From the NCBI GenBank assembly GCA_000383295.1, contig KB911066.1, positions 1-64,000 of the forward strand: a stretch of DNA of 64,000 bases, written 5' to 3'. Both the position numbers and the translations under genes were made by a program. Positions 25,115-35,286 of the stretch are shown here, piece after piece (position 1 is the first letter of the stretch; the number at the start of each line of letters is the position of its first letter). The notes beneath the pieces are model-generated. The model was not told where the DNA came from and did not search any database. It saw only the letters and a list, made by a program, of their open reading frames with translations. This DNA is from Faecalispora sporosphaeroides DSM 1294. GTDB lineage: Bacteria > Bacillota > Clostridia > Oscillospirales > Acutalibacteraceae.

Positions 25115-26263
25115 ATGGATAAAAAAATCTCTTTGCTTGGCTCTACCGGCTCCATCGGCACGCAAACTCTGGAAGTGGCGCGGATGCACGGCTTTTCGGT
25201 GTGCGCGCTCGCGGCGCACAGCAATATACGGCTGCTCGAGGAGCAGATTCGTGAGTTCCGCCCGGCGCTCGCGGCGGTGTTTGACGAAAATGCCGCCCGA
25301 GATCTAAAGGAGCGTGTGCGCGATCTTCCGGTGCGCGTCGCCGCGGGGATGGATGGTCTTTGTCAGGCGGCTTCCATAGGGGAAGCAGATATTGTTTGCA
25401 ATGCGGTGGTGGGCATGGTGGGGCTTCTTCCTACTATGGCCGCCGTTTCTGCCAAAAAGGACGTTGCACTGGCCAACAAGGAGACTCTGGTGGCGGGCGG
25501 CGCGCTGGTGATGAAGGCCGCGCGCGAAAACGGCGTGCGGATTCTGCCGGTGGACAGCGAGCATTCTGCCATCTTTCAGTGCCTGCAGGGCTGCCCGCGT
25601 CCATCGGCGGTGGCGCGGCTGATTCTTACCGCATCCGGCGGGCCGTTTTTCGGCAAAACGCGCGCGGAGCTGGAGCAGGTTACCCCCGAGCAGGCGCTGC
25701 GCCACCCCAACTGGAGCATGGGCGCCAAGGTGACGATCGATTCCGCCACCATGATGAACAAGGGGCTGGAGATTCTCGAGGCCTCGTGGCTGTTTGATAT
25801 GCCGGTTTCTCAAATTGACGTGGTGGTGCACCGTGAAAGCATCGTTCACTCCATGATCGAGTACCGGGATGAATCGGTTCTGGCGCAGCTCGGCGTACCG
25901 GATATGCGCATTCCGATTCAGTATGCGCTCACCTGGCCGGAGCGCCTGCCATCTCCCGTTAAGCAACTCAGCCTGACAGAGATTGGCACGCTTTCGTTTT
26001 ACCCGCCGGATGAACTGGCGTTCCCATGCCTTGGCCTTGCAAAGCAGGCCGCGCGGATGGGCGGCCTGACGCCCGCTGCGATGAACGGGGCGAACGAAGA
26101 AGCGGTAAAGCTGTTTCTTTCGGGCCGCATTTCGTTTTTACAAATTCCGCGGCTGGTGGAAGCCGCAATGGAAAGGCAGGCCGCCGGGCAGCCTGAAACG
26201 CCGCGGCAGGTGCTGGCGGCGGATCAAAATGCACGGAATTTCGTTTTGGAAAGCGTACAATAA
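25115..26263 (+). CDS. dxr: 1-deoxy-D-xylulose 5-phosphate reductoisomerase
   Basis: A 382-residue enzyme of the MEP isoprenoid pathway, converting DXP to MEP with NADPH. Visible are the Rossmann start LLGSTGSIGTQTLEVA, ALANKETLVAGG, the metal/substrate site PVDSEHSAIFQCL and the later NHPNWSMGAKVTIDSATMMNKG-type block (here RHPNWSMGAKVT). With ispG and ispH in this window it shows the MEP route. The RBS is weak (GGTGA). Confidence 0.97.
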   Translation: MDKKISLLGSTGSIGTQTLEVARMHGFSVCALAAHSNIRLLEEQIREFRPALAAVFDENAARDLKERVRDLPVRVAAGMDGLCQAASIGEADIVCNAVVGMVGLLPTMAAVSAKKDVALANKETLVAGGALVMKAARENGVRILPVDSEHSAIFQCLQGCPRPSAVARLILTASGGPFFGKTRAELEQVTPEQALRHPNWSMGAKVTIDSATMMNKGLEILEASWLFDMPVSQIDVVVHRESIVHSMIEYRDESVLAQLGVPDMRIPIQYALTWPERLPSPVKQLSLTEIGTLSFYPPDELAFPCLGLAKQAARMGGLTPAAMNGANEEAVKLFLSGRISFLQIPRLVEAAMERQAAGQPETPRQVLAADQNARNFVLESVQ

Positions 26264-26305
26264 AATCCATGCGGTTCCCTTTCAAAATAGATATGCTAAA
26301 ATAAA

Positions 26306-26337
26306 ATTTCTTTCCCGCCGCATGCGGGAGAAGAAAT
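26306..26337. repeat. short intergenic hairpin between dxr and rseP
   Basis: ATTTCTTTCCCGC pairs with GCGGGAGAAGAAAT around CGCAT with a one-base bulge. There is no T-run, and it belongs to the short hairpin family seen in several gaps. Confidence 0.5.
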
Positions 26338-26384
26338 CGACGCTTCTTTTGAAAGCGGAGCTGCGATAGACTGATGAGGTGAAT

Positions 26385-27458
26385 ATGATTATCAATATCC
26401 TGCTTGTTCTGTTTGCGGTGCTGCTGTTTGGCCTGATCATTTTCATTCATGAATTCGGCCATTTTTTCACGGCAAAGCTTTCGGGGATTCGCGTCAATGA
26501 ATTTGCAATCGGCATGGGCCCGACGCTGTTTCATTTTCAAAAGGGAGAAACCCAGTACTCACTGCGTTTGCTGCCCATCGGCGGCTATTGCGCCATGGAG
26601 GGAGAGGACGAGAGCAGCGAGGATGACCGGGCGTTCGGCAATAAGCCGGTGTGGAGGAGGATTGTCGTTGTTTGCGCCGGCGCAGTTATGAACATTTTGT
26701 TCGGAATTGTGCTGATGATGATCTTGCTTGCGCAGCAGCCGATGTTTACCTCCACTACCATCGCGAAGTTTGCGGAGGACTCCGCCCTGCAGAAGGCGGG
26801 CATTCAGGCCGGCGACGAGTTTTATTCCATTGACGGCTACCGTGTTCGCACCGACCGCGACCTCAGCTTTTCTCTGGCTACGGCAAATCCGCAGTCTGTG
26901 GATATTGCCGTGGTGCGAAAGGGAGAAACGCTTACCTTTCACGATGTGAAGATGAACACTCGCCAGAACGGCGATAAGCAGGCAATGGTGCTGGACTTCT
27001 ATGTGTCCGGTATAGAGAGAAACCCGGTCACGCTGATTCAGAAATCCGGTGCGGATACGGTTTCCGTCGTCCGCATGGTGTGGTACAGCCTGGTCGGGCT
27101 GGTGACCGGGCAGTTCGGCCTGAATGATATGGCCGGGCCGATCGGCGCGGCGGACGCCATTTCGCAGGCCGCCTCCATGGGCCTGAAACAGGGCGTTCTG
27201 CCTGCGATGAACAACATTATCATGATGATGATGATGATCACCGTAAACCTTGGCGTGGTGAATCTGCTGCCCCTGCCGGCGCTTGATGGCGGCCGCCTGA
27301 TTTTCCTTTTGATTGAACTGGTGCGCCGCCGCCCGATCAACCCCAAATACGAGGGCTGGGTACACGCGGCCGGTTTTGCGCTTTTGATGACTTTTATGGT
27401 CATCATTACCTACAGCGATGTTCTGAGGCTCTTTACCGGAAAGGGATTGGGAGCATGA
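26385..27458 (+). CDS. rseP: RseP-family site-2 zinc metalloprotease
   Basis: A 357-residue intramembrane protease. Zinc ligands are in HEFGHF (residues 22-27, first membrane helix), a PDZ domain is central (LQKAGIQAGDEFYSIDGYRV), and the LDG motif is LLPLPALDGGRL in a C-terminal helix. In Firmicutes such proteins cut anti-sigma factors or signal-peptide remnants. The ATG at 26385 follows GAGGTG. It overlaps ispG by 4 bases. Confidence 0.95.
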   Translation: MIINILLVLFAVLLFGLIIFIHEFGHFFTAKLSGIRVNEFAIGMGPTLFHFQKGETQYSLRLLPIGGYCAMEGEDESSEDDRAFGNKPVWRRIVVVCAGAVMNILFGIVLMMILLAQQPMFTSTTIAKFAEDSALQKAGIQAGDEFYSIDGYRVRTDRDLSFSLATANPQSVDIAVVRKGETLTFHDVKMNTRQNGDKQAMVLDFYVSGIERNPVTLIQKSGADTVSVVRMVWYSLVGLVTGQFGLNDMAGPIGAADAISQAASMGLKQGVLPAMNNIIMMMMMITVNLGVVNLLPLPALDGGRLIFLLIELVRRRPINPKYEGWVHAAGFALLMTFMVIITYSDVLRLFTGKGLGA

Positions 27459-28501
27459 ACCGAAAATTAACAAGAAAATTGAATGTGGGCGGCGTCGCGA
27501 TTGGCGGCGGTTCGCCCATTTCCATTCAATCGATGCTCAACGTTCCCGCGGCGGATGTGGTCGGAAACGTCCGCCAAGCGCGGGAGCTGGAAACAGCCGG
27601 CTGCGAGATTCTTCGCGTCGCGATCCCGAACCGGCAGTCGGTGCGGCTGATCCCCGCCATCAAGGAGGCCACGACGATTCCGTTGGTGGCGGATATTCAC
27701 TTTGATTACCGGCTGGCGCTCGATTCCGTAGCGGCGGGCATCGATAAAATTCGTATCAACCCCGGCAATATCGGCTCTGACGATCGCGTCAAGGCGGTGG
27801 CGGACGCCTGCCGCCTGCACGGCGTTCCGATCCGGATCGGCGTCAACTCCGGTTCGCTGGAAAAGGAGATTCTGGCAAAGCACGGCGGGCCCACGGCCGA
27901 GGCGCTTTGCGAAAGCGCCATGTACCATGCGTCTTTACTGGAAAAATACGATTTCAACGATATTGTCCTTTCGATGAAATCCTCGCGTGTCGATGCGATG
28001 ATCGAGGCGTATGAGCTCGCGTCGCAGGTGTGCGATTATCCGCTGCACCTCGGCGTTACGGAGGCCGGTACCGAGCGGATGGGCCTGATCAAATCCGCAA
28101 TCGGCATCGGTTCGCTTTTGCAGCGCGGCGTGGGCGACACCATCCGGGTGTCCCTCACGGCAGACCCTGTGCGGGAGATCGCCGCGGCGATGGATATACT
28201 GCGGGCGCTGAATCTTCGCAGCGGGGTGCAGATGGTGTCGTGTCCGACCTGCGGGAGAACGAATATCGACCTGATCGCGATCGCCGATGAGGTGGAACGC
28301 CGTCTGGCCTGCTGCAAAAAGCCGATCACCGTAGCGGTGATGGGCTGTGCGGTCAACGGGCCGGGCGAAGCGCGCGAGGCCGATATTGGAATCGCGGGCG
28401 GGAACGGCGTGGGTCTGATCTTCAGAAAAGGGGAGATTGTGCGCCGCGTTCCCGAGGACAGGCTTGTGGACAGCCTGATGGAGGAGATCGAATCGCTGTA
28501 A
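27455..28501 (+). CDS. ispG: 4-hydroxy-3-methylbut-2-enyl diphosphate synthase (IspG/GcpE)
   Basis: A 348-residue 4Fe-4S enzyme converting MEcPP to HMBPP. TIM-barrel part: ADIHFDYRLALDS and KIRINPGNIG. Cluster ligands are in the C-terminal part: CPTCGR and MGCAVNGPGEARE. It starts inside the rseP stop (ATGA). Its need for Fe-S clusters, like that of IspH, ties the pathway to the suf operon. Confidence 0.97.
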   Translation: MNRKLTRKLNVGGVAIGGGSPISIQSMLNVPAADVVGNVRQARELETAGCEILRVAIPNRQSVRLIPAIKEATTIPLVADIHFDYRLALDSVAAGIDKIRINPGNIGSDDRVKAVADACRLHGVPIRIGVNSGSLEKEILAKHGGPTAEALCESAMYHASLLEKYDFNDIVLSMKSSRVDAMIEAYELASQVCDYPLHLGVTEAGTERMGLIKSAIGIGSLLQRGVGDTIRVSLTADPVREIAAAMDILRALNLRSGVQMVSCPTCGRTNIDLIAIADEVERRLACCKKPITVAVMGCAVNGPGEAREADIGIAGGNGVGLIFRKGEIVRRVPEDRLVDSLMEEIESL

Positions 28502-28606
28502 CGGGGATCGTTTTCTTTTCCCGCTGCAAACAAAGAAAAAAACCGACGCACTTGCACAAGGGTATTTTCAAGTGCAATTGGCTACCATAAGGAAAAGGAT
28601 GTTGGA

Positions 28607-31600
28607 ATGAAAACCTTTGCTGAAGTATTTGGTACATACCTCAAATCCCCCGGCGCGGCATGCCCGGAGGGAACCGTACTTTCCCTGCGGATCGACGAGC
28701 AGAACCGGGAGCTGGCGATCGAGACGGCGTTCCCGGCTCTGGTGGAGCGCCCGGTTCTGTTCGCGCTGGAAGAGCAGCTGAGGGAGGCGCTGAATGTCCG
28801 CAGGGTGACCGTGCAGCCCCGCTACGCGAAAGAACTCTTCCAGACGGAATATTTTTCGGAGCTTGCGCAGGAGCTGCGGCGCAGAGACGCCAGCCTCAAC
28901 GGCAGCCTGAAGGGTGCCGCCGCGCGCTTAGAAGGCGACACGCTCATCATCACGCTCTCGCACGGCGGGCGCGACATGCTGCTTTCCCGCGGGTTTGACA
29001 AGGCGGCCTCCCGCCTGATTCAGGAGGAATTCGGTCTGACGCTCAAGGTATCTTTCGACGGCACCGTCGAGATTCAGGCGGACGACGCCCGCTTCATCGA
29101 GCGGGTCAAGCAGGAGCGGGAAACCGAGCGCCGCCAGGCAATGGAAGAGGACGCGGCACATTATGAGGCCATGATGAACGAGGGCGGGAGCAAAAAAGTC
29201 AAAAAGCATCCCCATTCCATCAGTGTGCGCGGCGGCGATACGCTGCTGCCGACCGTTCTGCTGGATACCGCAAAGCTGCTGTACGGCCGCATGGGCCGCA
29301 GCACAAAGCCCGCGCCGATCGGCCGGGTGGGGCCCGATTCCGGCACGGTGACCATCTGGGGTGAAATCTTCAGCATGGAGGATCGCCAGACCCGCGATAA
29401 ATCGAAAAAAATCTATTCCATCAACATAACGGATTACACCGGCTCCATGACCTTAAAGCTCATTGAGGAAAACAGCCAGTGCCGCGCGATCGATACCCTG
29501 AAAAAGGGCAGCGCCATTCTGGTGAGCGGCGAAATCAGCTACGATAAGTACGACCACGAAATCGTGCTGCGCCCGCGCGGAATCAGCACGGTGGAGCTGC
29601 TCAAGGTGGTGGACGACGCGCCCGAAAAGCGTGTGGAGCTGCATCTGCATACCTCTATGTCCAGTATGGACGGCATCACCCCGGTGGGCGATTTGATCAG
29701 GCGCGCCGCCGAATGGGGGCATAAGGCCATCGCCATTACCGACCACGGTGTGGCGCAGGCCTACCCGGACGCCATGAATGCCGCCGCGGCCGTCCGCAAA
29801 AAGGGAGCGGACTTCAAGGTCATTTACGGCATCGAATCGTATTTTGTCAACGATATGGTTCCGGCTCTGATGGGCGAAACGGAGAACACGCTGGATGATG
29901 AGTTTATCTCGTTCGATATTGAGACCACCGGCCTGAGCGCGGAGCAGGACCGCATGACCGAAATCGGTGCGGTACGGATCAAAAACGGAGAGATTGCCGA
30001 CAGCTTCGATATTTTCGTAAATCCCGGCATGCACATTCCGGCCAAGATCACCGAGCTGACCGGCATCACGGACGAAATGGTAAAGGACGCTCCGTCCGAA
30101 GAGGAAGCCCTGCGGCAGTTCTACGAGTTCTGCGGGGAAAGCCCGGTGCTGCTGGCGCATAACGCCGCGTTCGATACCTCGTTCATGCACGCCGCGGCCG
30201 AACGCCACGGAATGGATTTCCCGTACCCGTACATCGACACCCTGCCCATGTGCCGTTCGATGCTCAAGGACATCAAAAACTACAAGCTCGATACGGTCGC
30301 CAAATATCTGAAGCTCGACCCGTTCAACCATCACCGCGCGTGCGATGATGCGGCGGTTCTGGCCAAGATTTTTCAGAATCTGCTGATGCGCCTGAAGGAA
30401 GATACCGGCGCGACGCGCGTGAAAGACATCAACACCTGTCTGGCCGGGGGGAACCCGAAAAAGATCCGCCCGGTGCATCAGATCATTCTGGTAAAGAATC
30501 AGACGGGCCTTAAGAATCTGTATAAGCTCATCTCCTATTCTCATCTGGATTATTTCTACCAGAAGCCGCGTATTCCGAAAAGCGTTCTCGTCAAGCACCG
30601 CGAGGGTTTGCTGCTCGGCAGCGCCTGCGAGGCAGGTGAGCTGTACCGCGCGGTGGCCGGCGGCCAGCCGTGGTCTACGCTGAAAGAAATCGCCGGCTTC
30701 TACGATTATCTTGAAATCCAGCCGATCGACAACAACCTGTTCATGGTGCGAAACGGTCAGGTGCCGAACGAAGAAACGCTGCGGGAATACAACCGCACGA
30801 TCGTCCGGCTGGGCGAGGAGCTGGAGAAGCCCGTCGTCGCCACCTGCGACGTTCACTTCCTCGACCCGAAGGACGGCGATTACCGCAAAATCCTGATGGC
30901 GGGGCAGGGCTTTGCAGACGCGGACGCGCAGGCGCCGCTGTACCTGCGCACCACGCCCGAAATGCTGGAGGAATTTGCGTATCTCGGCAAAGAAAAGGCA
31001 TACGAGGTCGTTGTGACCAACACCAATAAGATTGCGGATATGATCGACGAGATTTCGCCGATCCCGCCCGGGGTGTTCCCGCCGTTCATCGACGGAGCGG
31101 AGGAGGAGCTCAACCGCATTTCTTGGGAGCGGGCGAAAGAGATTTACGGCGATCCTCTGCCGCAGATCGTTCACGACCGCCTCAAGCGCGAGCTGGATTC
31201 CATCAATAAGCACGGCTTCTCCGTGCTGTACATGACGGCGCAGAAGCTTGTGGCCGATTCTGAGGCACACGGCTACCTGGTTGGCTCGCGTGGTTCGGTC
31301 GGCTCGTCGTTCGTGGCGAATATCTCCGGTATTTCAGAGGTAAACCCGCTGGCGCCGCATTATATCTGCCCGAACTGCAAGCACAGCGAATTCATTACGG
31401 ACGGCAGCTACGGCTCGGGCTTTGACCTGCCGCCCAAGCAATGCCCCGTCTGCGGCACCGAATACAGCCGCGACGGCCACACCATTCCGTTTGAAACGTT
31501 TTTGGGCTTCGACGGCGACAAAACGCCGGATATCGACCTGAACTTCTCCGGCGAGTATCAGAGCGACGCCCACCGCTACACGGAAACGCTGTTCGGCAAG

Positions 31601-32959
31601 GACAACGTGTTTAAGGCCGGTACCATCGCCACCGTGGCGGATAAAACGGCCATCGGCTTTGTCCGCAAATACGCCGAGGAGCAGGGGACGGTGCTGCACC
31701 GCGCGGAGGAGCTGCGCCTGGCCACCGGCTGCACCGGCGTCAAGCGCACCACCGGCCAGCACCCGGGCGGCATGGTTGTTGTGCCGCGCGGGATGGAGAT
31801 TTACGATTTCTGCCCGGTGCAGCACCCGGCCAACGACCAGAACTCCGACAACATCACCACGCACTTCGACTTCCACGCGATTCACGATACCATCTGCAAG
31901 CTCGACGAGCTGGGGCACGATGTTCCGACGATTTACCGCTATCTGGAGGATTACACCGGCATTCCCGTGATGAAGGTTTCGATGAGCGACCCGAAGGTGA
32001 TGTCGCTGTTTACCTCCACAGAGGCGCTCGGTGTGACCCCGGAGGACATCGATTCCCCCACGGGTACCTTCTCCCTGCCGGAGGTGGGCACCAGCTTCGT
32101 GCGCCAGATGCTGATGGACGCACAGCCCAAAACCTTCTCCGACCTATTGCAGGTTTCCGGCTTGTCCCACGGTACGGACGTCTGGCTCGGCAACGCGCAG
32201 GATCTGATTAAGAACAAAACCTGCTCGATTTCGGAGGTAATCGGTACGCGAGACAGCATTATGACCTATTTGCTGCTCAAGGGTCTGGAGCCGAAAATGG
32301 CGTTTAAGATTATGGAGATTACCCGAAAGGGGAAAGCGCCGCAGCTGCTGACGCAGGAACATATTCAGGCGATGAAGGATCACAATGTGCCGCAGTGGTA
32401 TATTGATTCCTGTATGAAGATCAAGTACATGTTCCCCAAAGCCCATGCGGCGGCATACATGATTTCCACCCTGCGCCTCGGCTGGTATAAGGTGCACCGC
32501 CCGGTGGAGTATTACGCCGCTTATTTCACAGTGCGCGGCGAGGACTTTGACGGCGCCGTGGTGCTGCAGGGCCGCGAGGCCGTGCGCCGCAAGATGAACG
32601 AAATCACAATGAAGGGCAAAGAGGCCAGCAAAAAAGAAGAGGACGCGTTTGCCACCTTCCAGATCGTTAACGAAATGCTGGCCCGAGGCATTGAGGTTCT
32701 GCCGATTGACCTGTACCAATCCGACGCGAGAAAATATCTGGTGGAGGACGGGAAAATCCGCTTGCCGTTCGCGTCGCTTTCCGGCGTGGGCGAAGCCGCA
32801 GCCAACAGCCTTGCGGCGGCGCGTGAAAACGGCGGGCCGTATATTTCGATTGATGATCTGCAAACCCGCTCCAAGGTTTCCAAATCGGTAATCGAAGCAC
32901 TGCAGGTATCGGGCGCGCTGAACGGTCTGCCGGAAAGCAGCCAGATGAGTCTGTTTTAA
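28607..32959 (+). CDS. polC: DNA polymerase III subunit alpha, Gram-positive type (PolC)
   Basis: A 1450-residue replicative polymerase with built-in proofreading, specific to Firmicutes and relatives. Order: N-terminal domain, OB-fold (residues 225-330), PHP domain start VELHLHTSMSSMDG (about 343), interrupted by a DEDD exonuclease (FDIETTGLSAEQDRMTEIGA, about 435), PHP remainder, then the polymerase with a Cys4 zinc site (CPNCKHSE ... CPVCG) and catalytic PDIDLNFSGEYQ (about 974). Full length and intact. An inverted GCACTTG/CAAGTGC pair lies in the 105-base gap before it. Confidence 0.98.
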   Translation: MKTFAEVFGTYLKSPGAACPEGTVLSLRIDEQNRELAIETAFPALVERPVLFALEEQLREALNVRRVTVQPRYAKELFQTEYFSELAQELRRRDASLNGSLKGAAARLEGDTLIITLSHGGRDMLLSRGFDKAASRLIQEEFGLTLKVSFDGTVEIQADDARFIERVKQERETERRQAMEEDAAHYEAMMNEGGSKKVKKHPHSISVRGGDTLLPTVLLDTAKLLYGRMGRSTKPAPIGRVGPDSGTVTIWGEIFSMEDRQTRDKSKKIYSINITDYTGSMTLKLIEENSQCRAIDTLKKGSAILVSGEISYDKYDHEIVLRPRGISTVELLKVVDDAPEKRVELHLHTSMSSMDGITPVGDLIRRAAEWGHKAIAITDHGVAQAYPDAMNAAAAVRKKGADFKVIYGIESYFVNDMVPALMGETENTLDDEFISFDIETTGLSAEQDRMTEIGAVRIKNGEIADSFDIFVNPGMHIPAKITELTGITDEMVKDAPSEEEALRQFYEFCGESPVLLAHNAAFDTSFMHAAAERHGMDFPYPYIDTLPMCRSMLKDIKNYKLDTVAKYLKLDPFNHHRACDDAAVLAKIFQNLLMRLKEDTGATRVKDINTCLAGGNPKKIRPVHQIILVKNQTGLKNLYKLISYSHLDYFYQKPRIPKSVLVKHREGLLLGSACEAGELYRAVAGGQPWSTLKEIAGFYDYLEIQPIDNNLFMVRNGQVPNEETLREYNRTIVRLGEELEKPVVATCDVHFLDPKDGDYRKILMAGQGFADADAQAPLYLRTTPEMLEEFAYLGKEKAYEVVVTNTNKIADMIDEISPIPPGVFPPFIDGAEEELNRISWERAKEIYGDPLPQIVHDRLKRELDSINKHGFSVLYMTAQKLVADSEAHGYLVGSRGSVGSSFVANISGISEVNPLAPHYICPNCKHSEFITDGSYGSGFDLPPKQCPVCGTEYSRDGHTIPFETFLGFDGDKTPDIDLNFSGEYQSDAHRYTETLFGKDNVFKAGTIATVADKTAIGFVRKYAEEQGTVLHRAEELRLATGCTGVKRTTGQHPGGMVVVPRGMEIYDFCPVQHPANDQNSDNITTHFDFHAIHDTICKLDELGHDVPTIYRYLEDYTGIPVMKVSMSDPKVMSLFTSTEALGVTPEDIDSPTGTFSLPEVGTSFVRQMLMDAQPKTFSDLLQVSGLSHGTDVWLGNAQDLIKNKTCSISEVIGTRDSIMTYLLLKGLEPKMAFKIMEITRKGKAPQLLTQEHIQAMKDHNVPQWYIDSCMKIKYMFPKAHAAAYMISTLRLGWYKVHRPVEYYAAYFTVRGEDFDGAVVLQGREAVRRKMNEITMKGKEASKKEEDAFATFQIVNEMLARGIEVLPIDLYQSDARKYLVEDGKIRLPFASLSGVGEAAANSLAAARENGGPYISIDDLQTRSKVSKSVIEALQVSGALNGLPESSQMSLF

Positions 32960-33079
32960 AGCAATATCCGTTCTCACCTTCTAATGAAGTTACACCCAAT
33001 ACAGCGTTTCTGCTCCTGTCTGTGGCGGGAAAAGAGATCGTCAGTTTTTCAGAGCGATATCACGACAGGTTTGCGCTCG

Positions 33080-33110
33080 AATGCCCGGCAGGTTCCTGCC
33101 GGGCATTTTT
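33080..33110 (+). terminator. Rho-independent terminator after polC
   Basis: A perfect 13-bp stem, AATGCCCGGCAGG with its complement around TT, then TTTTT. It is 120 bases after the polC stop and before the repeat at 33141. Confidence 0.92.
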
Positions 33111-33140
33111 GAATGGTACTGATTGGGCAGAATCCGTCCG

Positions 33141-33239
33141 CCAGAAACCCGTCCGGTTTTCTGGCTGCGGGGGAATTTTCGCAGTGCGCCTCCCCGTGCG
33201 ATTCCAAACGGCCCCGTTTTAAAGCTTGTTTCGTATAAA
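33141..33239 (+). repeat. covarying stem-loop repeat, copy A
   Basis: It begins with hairpin CCAGAAACCC / GGTTTTCTGG around GTCC, then a CTGCG/CGCAG hairpin, and ends AAACGGCCCCGTTT...GTATAAAC. Geometry and flanking words match copies at 45154 and 50536, with changed but still paired bases. It lies between the polC terminator and the hisZ promoter. Confidence 0.6.
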
Positions 33240-33351
33240 CCGACAGCCGTTTTTCATCAGGTATCTGTAATTTCTACGTTTTTCCTATACTCGTCTGCTG
33301 AAATGGGGGGCAATTTCAGCATCATGAAGGCATAAAAATGCTAAATAAGCC

Positions 33352-33380
33352 TTGAACCGCTCAGTTTCTTATGATATCAT
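33352..33380 (+). promoter_or_regulatory. promoter of the his operon
   Basis: TTGAAC at 33352-33357, a 17-bp spacer, TATCAT at 33375-33380. The leader is only ~25 bases, leaving no room for a T-box or attenuator. Confidence 0.6.
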
Positions 33381-33412
33381 ATTAGCATGTTAAAGCAAAG
33401 GCGGTGCAATAA

Positions 33413-34624
33413 ATGAAAAAATACCATAAAATCACTCCCGAGGGCATTCGTGACTATCTGTTTGAAGAGTGCCTGGTCCATCATCACGTGGAGCACCGTC
33501 TGGAAGAGGTGTACCGCAACAGAGGCTTCCGTCAGGTTGTTACGCCTGGCTTGGAGTTTTATGATGTATTTGACCCGGAACGCTCCGGAATACCGTCGGA
33601 AACCATGTATAAGCTGACAGACCGCAAAGGGAGGCTTCTGGTGCTAAGGCCAGACTCCACCTTGCCGATCGCTCGGCTTACGGCAACCCGGTTGCAGGGG
33701 CAGGAAAAGCCCCTGCGTTTATTTTATACCCAACAAGTGTACCGGAATCATCCGGGGCTAAGCGGACATGCGGACGAGATCATGCAGTCCGGGGTGGAGC
33801 TGTTGGGGGCCGGCGGGCACCGGGCCGATTTGGAAATCCTTGTAACGGCAATTGAGGCGCTTTCCGCCTGTGTGCCGGATTTCCGAATCGAGCTTGGGCA
33901 CGCCGGCTTTTTTCGGGCCATTGTGGCCTCAATGCCGGTTTCGGAAGAGGTATTGGAAGACATTCGCGGCTATATCGAAACAAAGAATTACCCCGCGCTG
34001 GACGAGATTCTCGATTCCCTGCCAGATTCCCGCGAGGCGGCCGCCCTGCGGCAGCTGCCCCGGCTGTTCGGCAGAGAAGAGATATTCGAGCAGGCCGAAA
34101 GCCTTGATCTTCCGGACGGCGCCAAGGAGCCGATTCGGTACTTGAAAAAGCTGTACGGCATGCTCTCGGAGCTGCGGCTTTCGGAGCGCATCATGGTGGA
34201 TCTGGGTCTGGTGCAGAGGAACGATTACTATACCGGCATCGTGCTCAGCGCCTATGTTCCCCAGGCGGGCGAGGCGGTTCTGGTCGGCGGGCGTTACGAT
34301 CATCTGCTCGAGCTGTACGGCGCGCCGATGCAGGCCATCGGGTTTGCCGCGAATGTGGATGTTCTTGCGGGCGTAATGGCCGCCGGGAACACAGAAACGG
34401 CAATCGTACCCGCACAGATTCTGGTGCACGGGGAAGACGGCTTTGAGATCAAGGCGCTGGATTACGCGGCACGCCTGACGGAACGCGGGATTATCTGCGA
34501 ATTTTCCGTATTTGAGGATCGCGAGCAGGCCATTCAATACGCGGTGGCGATGGGGATTCCCCAGGTGGATTTTGTCTCTGACGGTACAGTTTCGATCATG
34601 CTCACAAAGGAGGAAAACGGATGA
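33413..34624 (+). CDS. hisZ: ATP phosphoribosyltransferase regulatory subunit HisZ
   Basis: A 403-residue HisRS-like protein, catalytically inactive, that binds short HisG and carries histidine feedback. It starts ITPEGIRDYLFEECL and has HisRS-like class II blocks (LRPDSTLPIARL, RLFYTQQVYRNH, GLVQRNDYYTGIVLSAY, VLVGGRYDHLL). First gene of hisZGDCBAIE; RBS AAAGGCGG. Confidence 0.95.
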   Translation: MKKYHKITPEGIRDYLFEECLVHHHVEHRLEEVYRNRGFRQVVTPGLEFYDVFDPERSGIPSETMYKLTDRKGRLLVLRPDSTLPIARLTATRLQGQEKPLRLFYTQQVYRNHPGLSGHADEIMQSGVELLGAGGHRADLEILVTAIEALSACVPDFRIELGHAGFFRAIVASMPVSEEVLEDIRGYIETKNYPALDEILDSLPDSREAAALRQLPRLFGREEIFEQAESLDLPDGAKEPIRYLKKLYGMLSELRLSERIMVDLGLVQRNDYYTGIVLSAYVPQAGEAVLVGGRYDHLLELYGAPMQAIGFAANVDVLAGVMAAGNTETAIVPAQILVHGEDGFEIKALDYAARLTERGIICEFSVFEDREQAIQYAVAMGIPQVDFVSDGTVSIMLTKEENG

Positions 34625-35286
34625 CTCCGTTAAAAATAGCGCTGACAAAGGGCCGCCTGGAAGAAAAAACGGTGGCTCTGCTGGAAAAGATGGGGTACGA
34701 CTGCTCTCAGGTGCGCAATAAGGGAAGACGCCTGATTCTGCCGGTCGGCGACGGCGAAATCGAGGTGGTTTTAGCCAAGGCGGCCGACGTGATCACTTAT
34801 GTACAACACGGCGTCTGCGATTTGGGCGTCGTAGGCAAGGATACGATTATGGAAAGCACCGGCGGCTTTTTTGAGGTGCTCGATCTCGGCTTCGGCAAAT
34901 GCCGGTTCGCGGTGGCCGGCCCCAGGGACTCCGGCATTTTTGAAGGCTATTCGGTGAAAACCGTGGCGACCAAATACCCGAAGGTGGCCCGCGCCTTCTT
35001 TGAAAACCGTGACATGGACGTGCGCATCATCAAAATCGAGGGCTCGGTGGAGCTGGCCCCCTTGCTCGGGCTGGCAGAGGCCATTGTGGATCTGGTGGAG
35101 ACCGGAACCACCCTTCGGGAAAACGGGCTCGAGATTCTCGAGATCATCTGCCCGATTTCCGCCCGGCTGATCGTCAATTCAGCCGTGATGAAGCTGAGAA
35201 AGGATGAGGTTGAGGCCCTGGTTTCCCGCATGGATCAGGCCATCCAACAGAAGGAGGAGCGGTTATGCTTAAAGCAATCCGGTTAA
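34621..35286 (+). CDS. hisG: ATP phosphoribosyltransferase, short form (HisG)
   Basis: A 221-residue catalytic subunit for the first step of histidine synthesis (PRPP + ATP to phosphoribosyl-ATP). It lacks the C-terminal regulatory domain and depends on HisZ, consistent with the neighbour. Motifs: LKIALTKGRLEEK, CDLGVVGKDTIME, EGSVELAPLLGLAEAIVDLV and ETGTTLRENGL. It overlaps hisZ by 4 and hisD by 22 bases. Confidence 0.97.
   Translation: MTPLKIALTKGRLEEKTVALLEKMGYDCSQVRNKGRRLILPVGDGEIEVVLAKAADVITYVQHGVCDLGVVGKDTIMESTGGFFEVLDLGFGKCRFAVAGPRDSGIFEGYSVKTVATKYPKVARAFFENRDMDVRIIKIEGSVELAPLLGLAEAIVDLVETGTTLRENGLEILEIICPISARLIVNSAVMKLRKDEVEALVSRMDQAIQQKEERLCLKQSG

Noticed and set aside
29453-31270. 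605-codon minus-strand frame within polC
   Set aside because: Codon-bias shadow of polC, with no family resemblance and no RBS.
33240-33412. T-box or attenuator in front of the his operon
   Set aside because: No T-box AGGGTGGNACC core and no His-rich leader peptide; the predicted promoter leaves a very short leader.
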